Below are positions 1-7,758 of a stretch of 45,845 nucleotides of DNA, piece by piece. The stretch spans positions 1 to 45,845 of the forward strand of contig JAGOJH010000014.1 of NCBI GenBank assembly GCA_017995215.1. Direction: 5' to 3'. The translations under genes and the position numbers were made by a program. The notes under the pieces were generated by a model, which was given only the letters and a program-made list of their open reading frames with translations, did not search any database and was not told where the DNA came from. Position 1 is the first letter of the stretch, and every line of letters starts with the position of its first letter. The DNA comes from Thermoclostridium sp. (lineage in GTDB: Bacteria; Bacillota; Clostridia; DSM-8532).

Positions 1-4
1 TTAA

Positions 5-42
5 AACGGCGGACAGCAAATTTTAGTTCGCTGTCCGCCGTT
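5..42 (-). terminator. Intrinsic terminator hairpin (intact copy)
   Basis: A 13-bp perfect inverted repeat (5-17 with 30-42) encloses a 12-nt loop. Read on the minus strand, the second arm ends in TTTT, which fits rho-independent termination of minus-strand transcription from the hydrolase gene. The hairpin shares most of its sequence with a second copy at 1256-1302, where the distal arm is incomplete. Confidence 0.7.
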
Positions 43-58
43 ATTGAATTCTATTGTA
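12..58. repeat. 47-bp direct repeat, copy 1
   Basis: Positions 12-58 match 1256-1302 over 47 bp with two mismatches (T27/A1271 and C51/T1295). The match stops abruptly at both ends. The two copies flank the hydrolase gene and the hydrogenase relic. Confidence 0.9.
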
Positions 59-99
59 TGCTCTGTTAGATATTAATAATGGTATAAGAATGTAACAAG

Positions 100-122
100 A
101 GGAGGGATGTAATTTCCCTCCT
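100..122. terminator. Short stem-loop downstream of the hydrolase gene
   Basis: An 8-bp perfect stem (100-107 with 115-122) encloses a 7-nt loop, about 80 bp past the hydrolase stop codon. No good T tract follows on the minus strand, so it may only protect the 3' end or act together with the stronger hairpin at 5-42. Confidence 0.4.
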
Positions 123-199
123 TTAAATTCCAAAATAGAGGACAATTGCGAAATATATCATCTCTTAAATAGAATTTGTCACTGAGTTATTATGTATAA

Positions 200-1090
200 T
201 TACCACTCCTTCAAGAACTTCAAGATACGCTTTACACTATCTGCACGAGCCTCATCACATTCTTTCGGGTATTTTTTCTCAGCAGGAACCATCAGCTTAC
301 TTAGAGTTCTAGGAACAAATCCTAATTTCCCTGTTGTTAATGCATGACTTCCTTTTTCATAAACATGATACTCTACACGATGAGCATAATTTGCCTTTTT
401 GAGATTATCAACTATACGCGGTACGGCTTCGTCCGAAGGCCAGCAGTCATCATCCTTTACTGCAAGAAGAAGTACATCAGCATTCATGTTTTCAGTCTTA
501 ATCCGGGATTCCGGGTTTAATATTGGTGTGATTTGGTCATATCCATATCTCATAAATCTGGCAAGACCATATCCTTGAGCCTTCTTTGCTCTACGGAGCC
601 ACTCAATCATTCCCATATCAAGTAATTCTGCTGTAGTATACGGGATATCTTTCCCATGCCATGTATAGAGAGAGCAATGCAATCTTTTATTATTTTTGGT
701 AGTTCCTTCAAGTACATGGTCGTATGGTACAAGGGGAATTACACATGTAATTTCAGGAATAAGAGAAGCTGAAAGTAATGTAAAAGCACCTCCTGTAGAT
801 GCTCCAGTCATAGCAATTTTTTTTATTTTCTTTTTATCCTGCAGCCAATGAACTGCTTTTTCTGCATAATCGACTGGTATGGATGCTAAATTTTTAGAAA
901 GCCCCTTCCATAAATAGAATCCGAGAACTAAAACATTATAGCCCTCTTTAATGAGATATTCTGCCATAGCAATACTTGTTTTTTCGTCACATGATGCCCC
1001 GCCGACTGAAATAATCGCCTTATCAGTCTCATAATTACCTGAATAGTAATTAGCAATAAATCCTTCTTTTTCTAATGTACATCTTTCCAT
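200..1090 (-). CDS. Alpha/beta hydrolase (acyl-CoA thioesterase/BAAT C-terminal-like)
   Basis: This 296-residue protein has an alpha/beta-hydrolase core. The nucleophile elbow is GASTGG with Ser98, candidate acid residues lie at Asp213-215 in KDDDCWPS, and the catalytic His is about His249 in GSHAL. That layout fits the BAAT/acyl-CoA thioester hydrolase C-terminal domain and dienelactone-hydrolase-like enzymes. No signal peptide is seen, so it is probably cytoplasmic; the substrate is unknown. GAGGAGG lies about 7 nt before the ATG. The gene looks more AT-rich than its neighbours and sits between 47-bp direct repeats next to a hydrogenase relic, which suggests the segment was acquired or rearranged. 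The fold is well supported by the motifs; the specificity is not. Confidence 0.8.
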   Translation of the reverse strand: MERCTLEKEGFIANYYSGNYETDKAIISVGGASCDEKTSIAMAEYLIKEGYNVLVLGFYLWKGLSKNLASIPVDYAEKAVHWLQDKKKIKKIAMTGASTGGAFTLLSASLIPEITCVIPLVPYDHVLEGTTKNNKRLHCSLYTWHGKDIPYTTAELLDMGMIEWLRRAKKAQGYGLARFMRYGYDQITPILNPESRIKTENMNADVLLLAVKDDDCWPSDEAVPRIVDNLKKANYAHRVEYHVYEKGSHALTTGKLGFVPRTLSKLMVPAEKKYPKECDEARADSVKRILKFLKEW

Positions 1091-1140
1091 AATAGAACCT
1101 CCTCTAAACTACTATTTGTCGTTTCATTACTAAAAATCTT

Positions 1141-1257
1141 TCAAATACCATCGCCATCATCTATAGTTTTTATGTGCTTTCCACCGGTATAGATGTGGGT
1201 TGCACAGGAAACGCAGGGGTCAAAAGATCGGTGCGTTCTGCCCAACTCCACAGGAGA
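1141..1257 (-). pseudogene. 3' relic of a [NiFe]-hydrogenase large subunit gene
   Basis: The minus-strand reading SPVELGRTHRSFDPCVSCA, followed by a His and 17 more residues to TGA at 1141-1143, is the C terminus of a [NiFe]-hydrogenase large subunit. The nickel-ligand motif DPCxxCxxH is intact. The residues after the His match the short tail that the maturation endopeptidase removes. Only about 38 codons remain. Upstream, the frame runs into the 47-bp repeat and meets a TAA, so the rest of the gene was lost exactly at the repeat junction. No other hydrogenase gene is present in the window. The family match rests on a diagnostic motif; the exact hydrogenase group cannot be told. Confidence 0.8.
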
Positions 1258-1302
1258 CAGCAAATTTTAGATCGCTGTCCGCCGTTATTGAATTTTATTG
1301 TA
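1256..1302. repeat. 47-bp direct repeat, copy 2 (truncated terminator)
   Basis: This is the second copy of the repeat at 12-58. It begins directly after the TAG of the membrane-protein gene (1303-1305) and ends where the hydrogenase relic starts. Only six base pairs of the terminator stem (GACAGC/GCTGTC) survive here because the distal arm is cut off. It therefore probably terminates the upstream operon less well than the intact copy would. Confidence 0.85.
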
Positions 1303-1821
1303 CTATTTTATAATTAGCCTTAACAACCATGTAAGACCACCGGTTATTATACCAATTAAAGGACAAAGCACGAATATGCTTTGCAGAATATGTTCTAAAA
1401 CCAAGTGCTTTTTCCAACATTTGAATGGGCGAAAGTCTTTAACACTCATATCAAGTTTTTCAGCAAATCTTTTAGCACTTATGCTGAATAAGATCAAATC
1501 CATAATGACAAAATCCGCGATATTCATCATCATCATTACCAGATATCCCTCGATAAAAAGCGTTAAAAAGCTGACATCCCTATCTTTGTAGCATAAATAC
1601 ATGCTTCCTGACATATAAAGGATAAGGAATAAAGCAATGTAACCCATGAATTTTAGATATGTAATCATTTCTTTCTTTGTTGTTGTTTCGAGATGAGGAG
1701 CGAAATCCTTAGGCAGCATCCGAAGCATGTATCTAGGATTGTGGTAGAATAAGGTAAAAAACGACAGAACGAAAACATATGAAGTAACAAGTCCCGTAAG
1801 AATCAGGTTTTTAATATCCAT
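1303..1821 (-). CDS. Small multi-pass membrane protein, unrecognised
   Basis: The protein has about 172 residues and about four hydrophobic segments: near residues 5-25, 55-75, 85-110 and 145-165 of the chosen start. Charged residues lie between them (TTTKKE, KDRDV, FRPFKCWKK). The family was not recognised. An upstream ATG at 1902 would add 27 residues and overlap the previous gene but has no ribosome site, whereas GGAGG precedes the paired ATGs at 1824 and 1821. It is the last gene of the minus-strand unit that begins with the P-type ATPase, 64 bp after the ketopantoate-reductase-like gene. Membrane location is well supported; the function is unknown. Confidence 0.65.
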   Translation of the reverse strand: MDIKNLILTGLVTSYVFVLSFFTLFYHNPRYMLRMLPKDFAPHLETTTKKEMITYLKFMGYIALFLILYMSGSMYLCYKDRDVSFLTLFIEGYLVMMMMNIADFVIMDLILFSISAKRFAEKLDMSVKDFRPFKCWKKHLVLEHILQSIFVLCPLIGIITGGLTWLLRLIIK

Positions 1822-1885
1822 CATATTTCCTCCATACTCATTTAATACGCTCTGGGAAAGCCAGAGAGCCTTATTTTTATATATT

Positions 1886-2854
1886 TTAAGAAGAACCTTC
1901 ATTATTGTTCATATTCGAAGATAACAGATATTTCCGCAATCTGTCGATCGCAGGTGTACTCAATCGGCTTTGTGTGATCAATAAATCGAATTCTGCCTGC
2001 AGGCAAAGCATTTCAGGTTTTGCTGCCCTGCAATGCTTTGCAAGGGCGGTTTCTGCAAGCCTGGTACCCATAAATATCTTAAATACTCCCGCTATCATCC
2101 ATACCGGCAATTTCATATACCATAGTTTTGCGGGCTTCATTTTTATTCCCAGTTTTTTCAGCGTTTCAAAGCCTTCCTGAATACCATGGAGCATAAGGCA
2201 GATGCTGTCGTAGGATCGGGCAAGACGGTAATTATCACAATCGAATTGATATAACGCATTTCCGATACTCGTTACCATCGCAACATGAGTCTTTTGCCAG
2301 GCATCCATATCATTGCAGAATACACTGGGGATACCCGCACGTTTAAAAGCACGGATTAACCGGTGAACTCGTTCCGTTTTCCTGCCGCTGTATTCCCCAA
2401 ACGTCGTTGTTTGGAACGAACGCATGAGGCCTTTTCCAATAAAGTACGAAACTTTTCCGTCGATGCGTTCACCTCCCGCTGAAGGGAAACCAAGCATCAG
2501 CCGCTCACTGCCAACAGCCTGTGCCCAATCGTCATATCCGGCAGCAGTGTTAACAACAAAAACAATATTCTTTGAACAATTTTTCGATAGAATGGGAAGA
2601 ACACTATCTACCTGCGTCCTCTGCATCACAACAATGATATAGTCGAACAAATCATCCGGTGCAAGATGATCGATAACTTTCACTGGAATTACCTCATTCT
2701 TGTTTTCACCAGGAGCAGAAAGAACTATCCCACACCGCTGCAGCTCTTCAAACCGTTTACCGCGCGCCAGAACCGTAACATCCTCCCCTGCTGCAGCAAG
2801 CTTGCCTGCGAAAATACTGCCGATAACGCCGGCACCATAAACAAGTATTCTCAT
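1886..2854 (-). CDS. Ketopantoate reductase (ApbA/PanE) family protein
   Basis: This 322-residue protein starts with a Rossmann NADPH-binding motif (RILVYGAGVIGSIFAGKL, GxGxxG) and has the C-terminal helical domain of the 2-dehydropantoate 2-reductase family. Family members reduce 2-oxo acids such as ketopantoate on the way to pantothenate and CoA. No panB, panC or panD neighbour is present, and the family has many paralogues of unknown substrate, so the panE name is not given. AAAGGGG precedes two adjacent ATG codons (2857 and 2854); the second has the better spacing. It lies 68 bp downstream of the ATC-hydrolase-like gene in the same direction, with no obvious terminator between them. Confidence 0.75.
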   Translation of the reverse strand: MRILVYGAGVIGSIFAGKLAAAGEDVTVLARGKRFEELQRCGIVLSAPGENKNEVIPVKVIDHLAPDDLFDYIIVVMQRTQVDSVLPILSKNCSKNIVFVVNTAAGYDDWAQAVGSERLMLGFPSAGGERIDGKVSYFIGKGLMRSFQTTTFGEYSGRKTERVHRLIRAFKRAGIPSVFCNDMDAWQKTHVAMVTSIGNALYQFDCDNYRLARSYDSICLMLHGIQEGFETLKKLGIKMKPAKLWYMKLPVWMIAGVFKIFMGTRLAETALAKHCRAAKPEMLCLQAEFDLLITQSRLSTPAIDRLRKYLLSSNMNNNEGSS

Positions 2855-2922
2855 CATTTTCCCCTTTCAAAACCCTTTTGATTTAGTCATCTGAAGTCGC
2901 ATGACGATACAGACTGTTTGCT

Positions 2923-3552
2923 TTACCTGATTACAGTGCCTTTCTCAAAGCAAAAATCACATTTAACGCCTGTCACCTCGAAAGTATTTTCACGCTTAAA
3001 CAGTACAGAAGGGGCAAGTGGTGAATAGCTTGCTACATCCGTATCACAAAATGCCGGGCAAAGCTCCAGTGCACCGCGTTTTTTAAGTTCTTCGCAATAC
3101 AGGCAGCTGGTGATGTCAAACCGGATTCTCTGTTTATTTTTTTCAAGCATGGTTACTGTCCACCCTTGCTTAGGATAGCCATAATTCAGCACCGCCCCAA
3201 TTATCATACGGAGCATTCCATAAGTATATTTTTTTGTACTCAGCCTTCTACATAGTTTTGCCATGCGCTCCGTATATCTAAAAAGCTCGGCTCTTACAAA
3301 CGCGACAGCTTTAGAGCTGCTTATTCCTGCATCTAACATGGCCCGGTAACAGGCATAACCTGGCAGAATGTTACACCGTATATGCCTGCCTATCGTTTTA
3401 TTGCCCCGATCATCTACTTCTGCGAGTTCCGAGGCAAGTATTTTCTGTGCTGCATCAAAAATCCTGTCGCCTTTTTCTTTTCCAAATGCTGCAGCCAGAG
3501 ATTCAGGTAAATCACGCAGGCATGAAATTGCATAATTATTGTTACTTTTCAT
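2923..3552 (-). CDS. L-2-amino-thiazoline-4-carboxylate hydrolase-like protein
   Basis: The 209-residue protein matches the ATC hydrolase family. Its C-terminal half carries the family's conserved Cys-rich stretch (FDITSCLYCEELKKRG, then CPAFCDTD, then VKCDFCFEKG). The founding enzyme opens 2-amino-thiazoline-4-carboxylate to N-carbamoyl-L-cysteine, but most members are uncharacterised and the Cys pairs could instead bind metal. An ATG seven codons into the longest frame is chosen because AGGAGGGG lies just before it. The gene starts 44 bp after the metal-ATPase gene with no terminator between them, so it should share that gene's riboswitch control. No signal peptide is seen. Confidence 0.7.
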   Translation of the reverse strand: MKSNNNYAISCLRDLPESLAAAFGKEKGDRIFDAAQKILASELAEVDDRGNKTIGRHIRCNILPGYACYRAMLDAGISSSKAVAFVRAELFRYTERMAKLCRRLSTKKYTYGMLRMIIGAVLNYGYPKQGWTVTMLEKNKQRIRFDITSCLYCEELKKRGALELCPAFCDTDVASYSPLAPSVLFKRENTFEVTGVKCDFCFEKGTVIR

Positions 3553-3596
3553 GGTTCCCCTCCTGATTTTCATGGTTGTTTTTCATCGATTCATGG

Positions 3597-6116
3597 TTAT
3601 GTCCGCTTCATCCGATTTATCAACTTAACAATTTCATACCAAAGCACTGCCGCCGCTGCCAGACCTGCTGATGTTAAAAACTGCCCGGCTGAAAGCGGTG
3701 CGAATTTCAGAAAGCCTGAAAGCGGTGTGTAAAGAATGATGGCAAGCATCAGTAACGTGCCGATATTCACTGCCCACATAACCCAGTCCTTCGAAAGTCG
3801 GATAAATGACTGAAATACAAAATCATGGTCGGAGCTGTTTACCTGAACCAGGAACAGGTTGGAGAGCATGATGATGGTCAGCCCCATTGCACGGGCAATG
3901 GGCGCATTTGCCGGATCACCAGCAAGGACGGTAAAATAGGTTCCAAAGGATGCGGCAAAAACCACAAGCCCCTGAATTACGCTTTTCACTAAAATCTGCA
4001 TACTTAAAAGCTTGTCATTCGGATCCCTTGGTTTGCGATCCATAATATCGGTTTCAGCAGGCTGGCGTTCCAATACAACAGAGCAGGTCGGGTCGATCAG
4101 AAGTTCCAACAAAACAACATGCAGCGGTAAGAGCATCAGTGCGTTCGGTGCGACTCCCAGAACAGGAGCCAGCAGCGAGGTTAATGCAATCGGAATATGA
4201 ATTGTAAAGACATACCCTACCGCTTTTCGGATATTATCATAGATCCTTCTGCCATCCTTCACAGTTTCAACAATAGTCGTAAAATTATCATCCATTAAGA
4301 TCAAATCGGCAGCCTCGCGGGAAACCTCACTGCCACGCTTGCCCATGGCAATACCAATGTCAGCGTATTTCAGGGCTGGTGCATCATTCACACCGTCGCC
4401 CGTCATCGCAACGATTTCGCCGTTATCCTTAAATGCTTTTACGATGCGCATTTTATGTTCCGGAACAACTCGGGAGAAGATAGACACCTTTTTAACTGCG
4501 TCCCGTAGTTCTTCGTCAGTCATTTCATTAAGCATATCACCCGTAATGATGTTGTCACTGTGTTCCATTCCAATCTTTCTGGCAATGGAAGAGGCGGTAA
4601 TTCCGTTGTCCCCGGTGATCATCACGACGCGGATGCCGGCCTTTCGGCATTGTTCAATATCAGACTGAACACTCTCGCGCGGAGGGTCAGCCAGACCGAT
4701 CAGACCGCACAGGTTCAGCCTGCATTCGGTAATGCTTGAAGGGATCTCCTGCTCTGAAGCAGGTTCAGCGGTAGCTACTGCAATAACACGCAGCCCTTCT
4801 CTGGATAATTCAACAATCTTATGCCCGACGATTTCTCTGTCTTTTTCCGATAGTTCACTAATCGTTAGTATTCTTTCTGGGGAACCCTTCGCTGCAATGG
4901 TAATCTTGCCGTTCCTGCGCCAAACGTGCCCCATCATTTTCAATTCATTGGTAAAGGCATACTCGCTGATCAACTCACCCTTGAAGAGATGCTCTTTTGA
5001 TATTCCGTGGCCGTCACAGTAGGCAAGCATTGCCTTTTCCATAGGATCATAGGCATCTGTTTCACAGCCGAGCCCCATCGTTTCGATGAGGGTATGTTCG
5101 TCACCATCCAGCGACCATGTTTCCTGCACCGTCATCCGGTTCATCGTAATGGTTCCCGTCTTGTCCACGCATAACACCGATACGGAGCCAAGGGTTTCAA
5201 CAGAAGGCAGCTTGCGGACAAGCGATTGCTTCTTTGCCAGCCGCCATGCCCCCATCGAAAGGAATACCGTTAAAATAACAGGAAACTCTTCAGGGATCAT
5301 CGCCATAGCAAGTGTAATGCCGGCCAGGATGCTTTCAATAATACGGTCACCAAAATCATGATCCGGTATATTAAACCAGGTGACCACGCCTACCAAAGCA
5401 AATAACACAGCTGCAATTCCGGCGCAAGTTTTAACCAGCTTGCCTGTCTGTTTTTGCAAAGGCGTTGGTTCATCAGGAGCCGCGGCTACATTCATTCCGA
5501 TTTTTCCGTACTCTGTATCAGCGCCAATTTTATCAACCAATACGGTCGCTGTTCCCTGGGTAACAAGCGTACCGGCGTAACAATAATCCTTGCGCCAGTA
5601 ATCACTTTGTGGATCGGCGCCTTCAACGGTGACCTTCCAAACGCCTTCAGCCTCACCGGTGAGTGATGATTCATCCACACAAAGATCATTGCATTTCACC
5701 ACATTCCCATCTGCGGGAATCTTTACGCCTTCATGGATCATCATCAGGTCGCCGGGAACAAGATCAGCACTGGCAATTACCGTCTCCTCTCCATCCCTGA
5801 CAACCGTAACGTGAGGCGCTGATAAGTCTTTAAGAGCATTCAGAGTTTTATCGGTTTTCCATTCCTGAATTACATCGATGCTGATAATACCGATGACGAA
5901 AATCAGCATAATCGCACCATCTCTGGGTTCACCAAGAATAAAATAAATAATTGCAGCTACAATCAGTAAAAGAAACATTGGCTCACAGAGAATGTGAAGA
6001 ACTTTTTTTAAAAAGCTTTCCTTTTTCTGCGGCGTCAGTTCATTTTTGCCGTATTGCTGCTGCAATCTTTTCGCTTCGGCGGAAGTTAACCCCACCACCT
6101 GTTTATTGTCTGTCAT
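3597..6116 (-). CDS. P-type cation-transporting ATPase, riboswitch-controlled
   Basis: The 839-residue protein has every P-type hallmark: actuator TGE (about 153-155), phosphorylation site DKTGT with Asp318, KGSPE (410-414), TGDN (501) and TGDGVND (572-578). It has about ten membrane segments, so it sits in the cytoplasmic membrane. The overall layout is that of P2-type (Ca2+-ATPase-like) pumps, but membrane segment 4 reads PEEFP (275-279) in place of the PEGLP of SERCA-type pumps, and there is no N-terminal CxxC metal-binding domain. GGAGG lies 8 nt before the ATG. A NiCo riboswitch in the leader makes export of Ni2+, Co2+ or possibly Fe2+ more likely than Ca2+. Pump identity is firm; the ion is inferred. 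Confidence 0.93.
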   Translation of the reverse strand: MTDNKQVVGLTSAEAKRLQQQYGKNELTPQKKESFLKKVLHILCEPMFLLLIVAAIIYFILGEPRDGAIMLIFVIGIISIDVIQEWKTDKTLNALKDLSAPHVTVVRDGEETVIASADLVPGDLMMIHEGVKIPADGNVVKCNDLCVDESSLTGEAEGVWKVTVEGADPQSDYWRKDYCYAGTLVTQGTATVLVDKIGADTEYGKIGMNVAAAPDEPTPLQKQTGKLVKTCAGIAAVLFALVGVVTWFNIPDHDFGDRIIESILAGITLAMAMIPEEFPVILTVFLSMGAWRLAKKQSLVRKLPSVETLGSVSVLCVDKTGTITMNRMTVQETWSLDGDEHTLIETMGLGCETDAYDPMEKAMLAYCDGHGISKEHLFKGELISEYAFTNELKMMGHVWRRNGKITIAAKGSPERILTISELSEKDREIVGHKIVELSREGLRVIAVATAEPASEQEIPSSITECRLNLCGLIGLADPPRESVQSDIEQCRKAGIRVVMITGDNGITASSIARKIGMEHSDNIITGDMLNEMTDEELRDAVKKVSIFSRVVPEHKMRIVKAFKDNGEIVAMTGDGVNDAPALKYADIGIAMGKRGSEVSREAADLILMDDNFTTIVETVKDGRRIYDNIRKAVGYVFTIHIPIALTSLLAPVLGVAPNALMLLPLHVVLLELLIDPTCSVVLERQPAETDIMDRKPRDPNDKLLSMQILVKSVIQGLVVFAASFGTYFTVLAGDPANAPIARAMGLTIIMLSNLFLVQVNSSDHDFVFQSFIRLSKDWVMWAVNIGTLLMLAIILYTPLSGFLKFAPLSAGQFLTSAGLAAAAVLWYEIVKLINRMKRT

Positions 6117-6195
6117 AAAAGAATCCTCCGTTTTTCGCCTTCCGGCAGCGTCTGATTTCTCTTATGGCACTGTATTCAAGGTCGTTCCATCAGGT

Positions 6196-6239
6196 AAAAA
6201 AAACACACCTATGGAACATACTACTGTCCCACAGATGTG
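6196..6239 (-). terminator. Riboswitch-controlled intrinsic terminator
   Basis: On the minus strand a 15-bp stem (6225-6239 with 6204-6218, including three G-U pairs) with a 6-nt loop is followed by eight U residues (6196-6203). Its 5' arm uses the same bases as the 3' strands of P4 and P1 of the upstream aptamer, so the two folds exclude each other. It lies about 80 nt before the ATPase start codon. Confidence 0.88.
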
Positions 6240-6318
6240 CATTTTGTTGCAATCTGTTGCCACTTGTCAGGTGGCCCGGCCCCATGTACCTTGTTGAAAG
6301 GTTCATCGCCTGCTCAGT
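6223..6318 (-). promoter_or_regulatory. NiCo (czcD) riboswitch aptamer
   Basis: The minus-strand RNA has the conserved elements of the NiCo riboswitch in order: ACUGAGCAGGC at the 5' side; a P2 hairpin (AUGAACCUU with AAGGUACAU); GCCGGGC leading into P3 (CCAC/GUGG); GGCAACAGAU; then the P4 return GCACAUCUGUGGGACAGU, whose last four bases close P1 with the first four. This is a four-way junction with the expected conserved G-rich joining segments. Known members bind Co2+ and Ni2+ cooperatively, and Fe2+ has also been proposed as a ligand. Here metal binding should block the terminator at 6196-6239 and switch on the P-type ATPase gene. Confidence 0.92.
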
Positions 6319-6379
6319 TTGTACTGTTGATCTCGCATTCCGTAATAGAATGTAATGCAGTGCAAAGAGATTACTTTTT

Positions 6380-6408
6380 ATTATATGCAGTGAAGCTTTC
6401 TTTGTCAA
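6380..6408 (-). promoter_or_regulatory. Consensus sigma-A promoter of the ATPase operon
   Basis: Read on the minus strand, TTGACA (6408-6403) and TATAAT (6385-6380) are separated by exactly 17 bp: a perfect -35/-10 match. Transcription should start near 6373, giving a leader of about 255 nt that contains the NiCo aptamer and its terminator. The strength of the promoter implies that control is mainly by termination. Confidence 0.9.
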
Positions 6409-6493
6409 CAAGTTTTGGGGAGTGTGTTAATGTAAGATTATACAGAATATTCGTTTCGGTGACATTCTCCTAAAACCTAAAAACATAAAACCA

Positions 6494-7495
6494 TTAAGTA
6501 TTTTGAGTCCCCTGTATAAACGCCATGCACGTTTTGATTAAGTTTTCTTTTTCAGCTTCATAGTTGCCCATCAATGTTAAAAAAACATAATAGTCTAAAA
6601 AGCTTAAAAGCTTTGAAGAAAATATTTCATCGAAAGTGATGTTGTCAGACAGTTTAAATGTTTCATCATAAAAGTCCTCTGTCATGTAGAAAAAGCCTTT
6701 ATTGATGCGGATTTCATCTGAATACTCAGGACCAAAAACAGAACTTCCAAAGTCTAAAACACTTCGAAACGCTATCCCTCCATCAGGCTGTTGTGAAACA
6801 ATAATATTATTCCAATGCAGATCCATATGATTAAAGCATGCAAACGGAGCTGCTTTGATGGATTCTGAACACTTTATTACAGCCTCCTGGACGATATCCG
6901 CATCGTATTGTGACAAACTGCCCATATGATAACAGTCTTTGATGGCTACGCTCGAAATTTTAATAAATGCGTCCTTCCAGCTTGAATGCTTTCCGAACGA
7001 GCCGTTGTCACAGATGTCTCCAAAGTACGGGGAGCGAATCTGCTTGAAGCGGTTCAGCAAAGAAAGGCAGGATGACTTTACAGCTTTTTTTTGCTCACCG
7101 TCGAGCTTACCCCAAACCTTGCTTAACATCTCACCTTCCACAAACTCGGTCATCATAAACCTATATCCAAAGTTCTTCTTTGCAGCCTCATAGGTTATGA
7201 CTTTTGCCACAGGAACATTGTTTTCTGTGCAGAGCTTGATTGCAGCAGCTTCTTTTGCAACTTGTCCATCATAAAACTTCGGAATGGATTCTTTCTCGAT
7301 TTTAAGAAAAACTTTATTCTGAAACGATGATGTTTTCAGGACATAGCATGAATTTACATCTCCGGCGGAGGCAACCTCAGCCGACAGCAATTTTTCATGA
7401 TTTCCAAACAAGCTTTGCACAAGCCCTTCAATTTCACAAAAGGTCAAAGAAATCTGTGACTTGCTTTTAAATACTCGTGCTTTATTAATATCCAA
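6494..7495 (-). CDS. Aminoglycoside phosphotransferase-fold kinase
   Basis: This roughly 333-residue protein has the APH/choline-kinase fold. An ATP-binding Lys sits in KVFLKIE (about residue 65), a Brenner catalytic motif NHMDLHWNN has His223, Asp225 and Asn230, and a DFG-like metal-binding VLDFGSS has Asp248. Such enzymes phosphorylate antibiotics, choline, sugars or other small hydroxylated compounds; the substrate cannot be told. A longer frame begins at a GTG at 7555 without a good ribosome site. A TTG at 7493-7495 preceded by AAGGAG at good spacing is the better start. The gene looks AT-rich compared with its neighbours and seems to be a single-gene unit, 119 bp downstream of the divergently spaced dehydrogenase cluster's terminators. 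Confidence 0.75.
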   Translation of the reverse strand: MDINKARVFKSKSQISLTFCEIEGLVQSLFGNHEKLLSAEVASAGDVNSCYVLKTSSFQNKVFLKIEKESIPKFYDGQVAKEAAAIKLCTENNVPVAKVITYEAAKKNFGYRFMMTEFVEGEMLSKVWGKLDGEQKKAVKSSCLSLLNRFKQIRSPYFGDICDNGSFGKHSSWKDAFIKISSVAIKDCYHMGSLSQYDADIVQEAVIKCSESIKAAPFACFNHMDLHWNNIIVSQQPDGGIAFRSVLDFGSSVFGPEYSDEIRINKGFFYMTEDFYDETFKLSDNITFDEIFSSKLLSFLDYYVFLTLMGNYEAEKENLIKTCMAFIQGTQNT

Positions 7496-7643
7496 AGTAC
7501 TCTCCTTTTTATCTTCCTGCAGATAGATTGTAACGTTATTTGAAAAAATAACCACCGCCGCGTTATAGATGCGTTGTATTGGGAATAATTATTTCCTTTA
7601 TGATATCATTAATTGATCACTTTGCATAACATTTAGAATTGCG

Positions 7644-7691
7644 AAAAGTGATCAGGCGATCACCTATAGCGGGTTCCTTAGCAGGACCCGC
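7644..7691 (-). terminator. Tandem hairpins ending the dehydrogenase operon
   Basis: On the minus strand a GCGGGT/ACCCGC stem (7669-7691) is followed by a GTGATC/GATCAC stem with a 4-nt loop (7648-7663), then TTTT (7644-7647). The pair lies 70-110 bp past the stop codon of the last dehydrogenase gene and fits intrinsic termination. A further TGATCACTTT copy at about 7614 recalls the second stem. Confidence 0.6.
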
Positions 7692-7758
7692 GTGGTTTTG
7701 TGAAAGCACCCTATTTATGGAACACAAAACTGTCCAGTTCACCATGAATTAAAGAAAT

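Noticed and set aside
1822-1902. 27-residue N-terminal extension of the small membrane protein
   Set aside because: The upstream ATG overlaps the previous gene and lacks a ribosome site; GGAGG sits just before the internal paired ATGs.
7708-7741. Sequence resembling the NiCo terminator (GGACAGT, spacer, TGTTCCAT) downstream of the dehydrogenase operon
   Set aside because: The minus-strand DNA before it is the end of a coding region with none of the NiCo aptamer elements, and no U tract follows. It may be chance or the end of a lost insertion sequence, but no partner end was found.
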